DNA of 5,986 bases from an uncultured Lysobacteraceae bacterium (GTDB taxonomy: Bacteria > Pseudomonadota > Gammaproteobacteria > Xanthomonadales > Rhodanobacteraceae): NCBI GenBank assembly GCA_946480705.1, contig CAMLLF010000272.1, forward strand, positions 1-5,986, given 5' to 3'. Positions 5,498 through 5,986 of this stretch are shown piece after piece. A model generated the notes under the pieces. The model was not told where the DNA came from. It ran no database searches and saw only the letters and a program-made list of their open reading frames with translations. Position 1 is the first letter of the stretch. Every line of letters starts with the position of its first letter. Made by a program: the position numbers and the translations under genes.

Positions 5498-5518
5498 AGA
5501 TCACATTCCGCGTGATCT
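5498..5518. promoter_or_regulatory. Inverted repeat AGATCAC-N7-GTGATCT upstream of the protease
   Basis: Perfect 7-bp arms at 5498-5504 and 5512-5518 flank a 7-bp centre. The repeat sits about 139 nt upstream of the chosen protease ATG, within range of a promoter/operator. The arm AGATCACATT equals a half-site of the CRP-family consensus, but the two halves face the wrong way for a standard CRP site. Whether it binds a CRP/Clp-like protein, another regulator, or nothing is undecided. Confidence 0.4.
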
Positions 5519-5986
5519 TGCGTATGAGCATTCTGTACCGCACGCGAACGTTGCGAGGGGCGCCCGCCTGTCGACGGCGCGGCGTCTCGGGCTGATGCGG
5601 TGCCGTTGTGCAACGCGAGCGCACGGCGGGAATGCTTGATTGTCGCGCTGCGAACTTGACGTCATCGGCGCGAATGGCGTGCGCGCCAGCGGCGAGGTAC
5701 GGGTGACTTGTCATCGCGGTATCGTCGCGAGGGTCTGACGCCATTTCAGAAAGCGGATCGGCGGAGGACTGCTTGATGTCGACGCGAGCTCGAGCAGGGC
5801 TTGCTCCCCGCTTATTTCATGACCGGCCGCCCGCGCTGCCGATGGAACTCGAATGGTTGGAGAATTCCTGATGCGATCGAAACCGCATACGCGAGCCGGC
5901 AGCCGTGACGGTGCGCTTCGGCACGACCAATCCGGCGGATCGCGTCGATGAGCTGGACCGACTACCCCGTCGACGATCGTGGCGTC

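Larger units (their letters stand above)
5360..5986. other. Intergenic stretch without a supported gene
   Basis: Apart from the protease Shine-Dalgarno and the inverted repeat at 5498-5518, I see no gene, tRNA or mobile element here. Open frames are short or have poor third-position GC. At the right edge a plus-strand ATG at 5948 opens 13 codons (MSWTDYPVDDRGV) to the window end. It overlaps, in ATGA fashion, the TGA of a small plus-strand frame starting at 5871, but neither has a family match or a convincing codon pattern. A divergent gene starting near 5948 is possible. Confidence 0.4.

Noticed and set aside
5750..5975. Minus-strand gene end near the right edge, frame with VQLIDAIRRIGRAEAHRHG ending at a TAA near 5815
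   Set aside because: The frame has a TAG at 5964-5962 close to the edge and no start codon with a ribosome site. It is about 50 codons with no family match, so it is unsupported.
1..5986. CRISPR array, tRNA, rRNA or insertion sequence
   Set aside because: I saw no regularly spaced direct repeats with spacers, no tRNA cloverleaf, no rRNA-like stretch and no transposase motif in any part of the window.

Overview
The window looks like a chromosomal segment from a high-GC, probably chitinolytic or predatory gammaproteobacterium. The best guess is the Lysobacter / Luteibacter / Dyella / Tahibacter side of the Xanthomonadales (Lysobacterales). This rests on high GC with G/C-ending codons, a Lys-C-type secreted endopeptidase, AA10 enzymes with GbpA-like accessory modules, and short GC-rich or CT-rich intergenic repeats. 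The taxonomic guess comes from memory of such proteins, not from a search.

All four recognisable genes lie on the minus strand, so read the window from right to left. Positions 5360-5986 hold no gene I can support; they contain the upstream region of the protease, with one good inverted repeat. Positions 3965-5359 encode a secreted, prodomain-bearing lysyl endopeptidase-like serine protease. Positions 3797-3963, just past its stop codon, hold two tandem copies of a GA/CT-rich foldback repeat. Positions 2873-3544 encode a compact single-domain AA10 lytic polysaccharide monooxygenase (LPMO). Positions 1138-2577 encode its close paralogue, which carries three extra modules: a GbpA-like domain, a PKD-like domain and a CBM73-like chitin-binding module. 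A repeat-like hairpin (1063-1102) follows. Positions 1-977 hold the N-terminal 325 codons of a cobalamin-binding-type radical SAM protein that runs off the left edge.

Three neighbouring genes encode exported enzymes that attack insoluble biomass: one cuts protein after lysine, and two oxidatively cleave crystalline polysaccharide (chitin is the likely target of the larger one). A plausible joint role is breakdown of chitin-protein composites such as fungal wall or arthropod cuticle. The radical SAM gene is probably an unrelated housekeeping neighbour.

The most interesting non-coding signal is a 48-bp module found upstream of both LPMO genes at nearly the same distance from their start codons. 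It consists of a 15-bp palindrome, exactly 17 bp of diverged spacer, and a 16-bp box matching at 14 positions. I did not see it upstream of the protease. It is a candidate shared promoter/operator for the LPMO pair.
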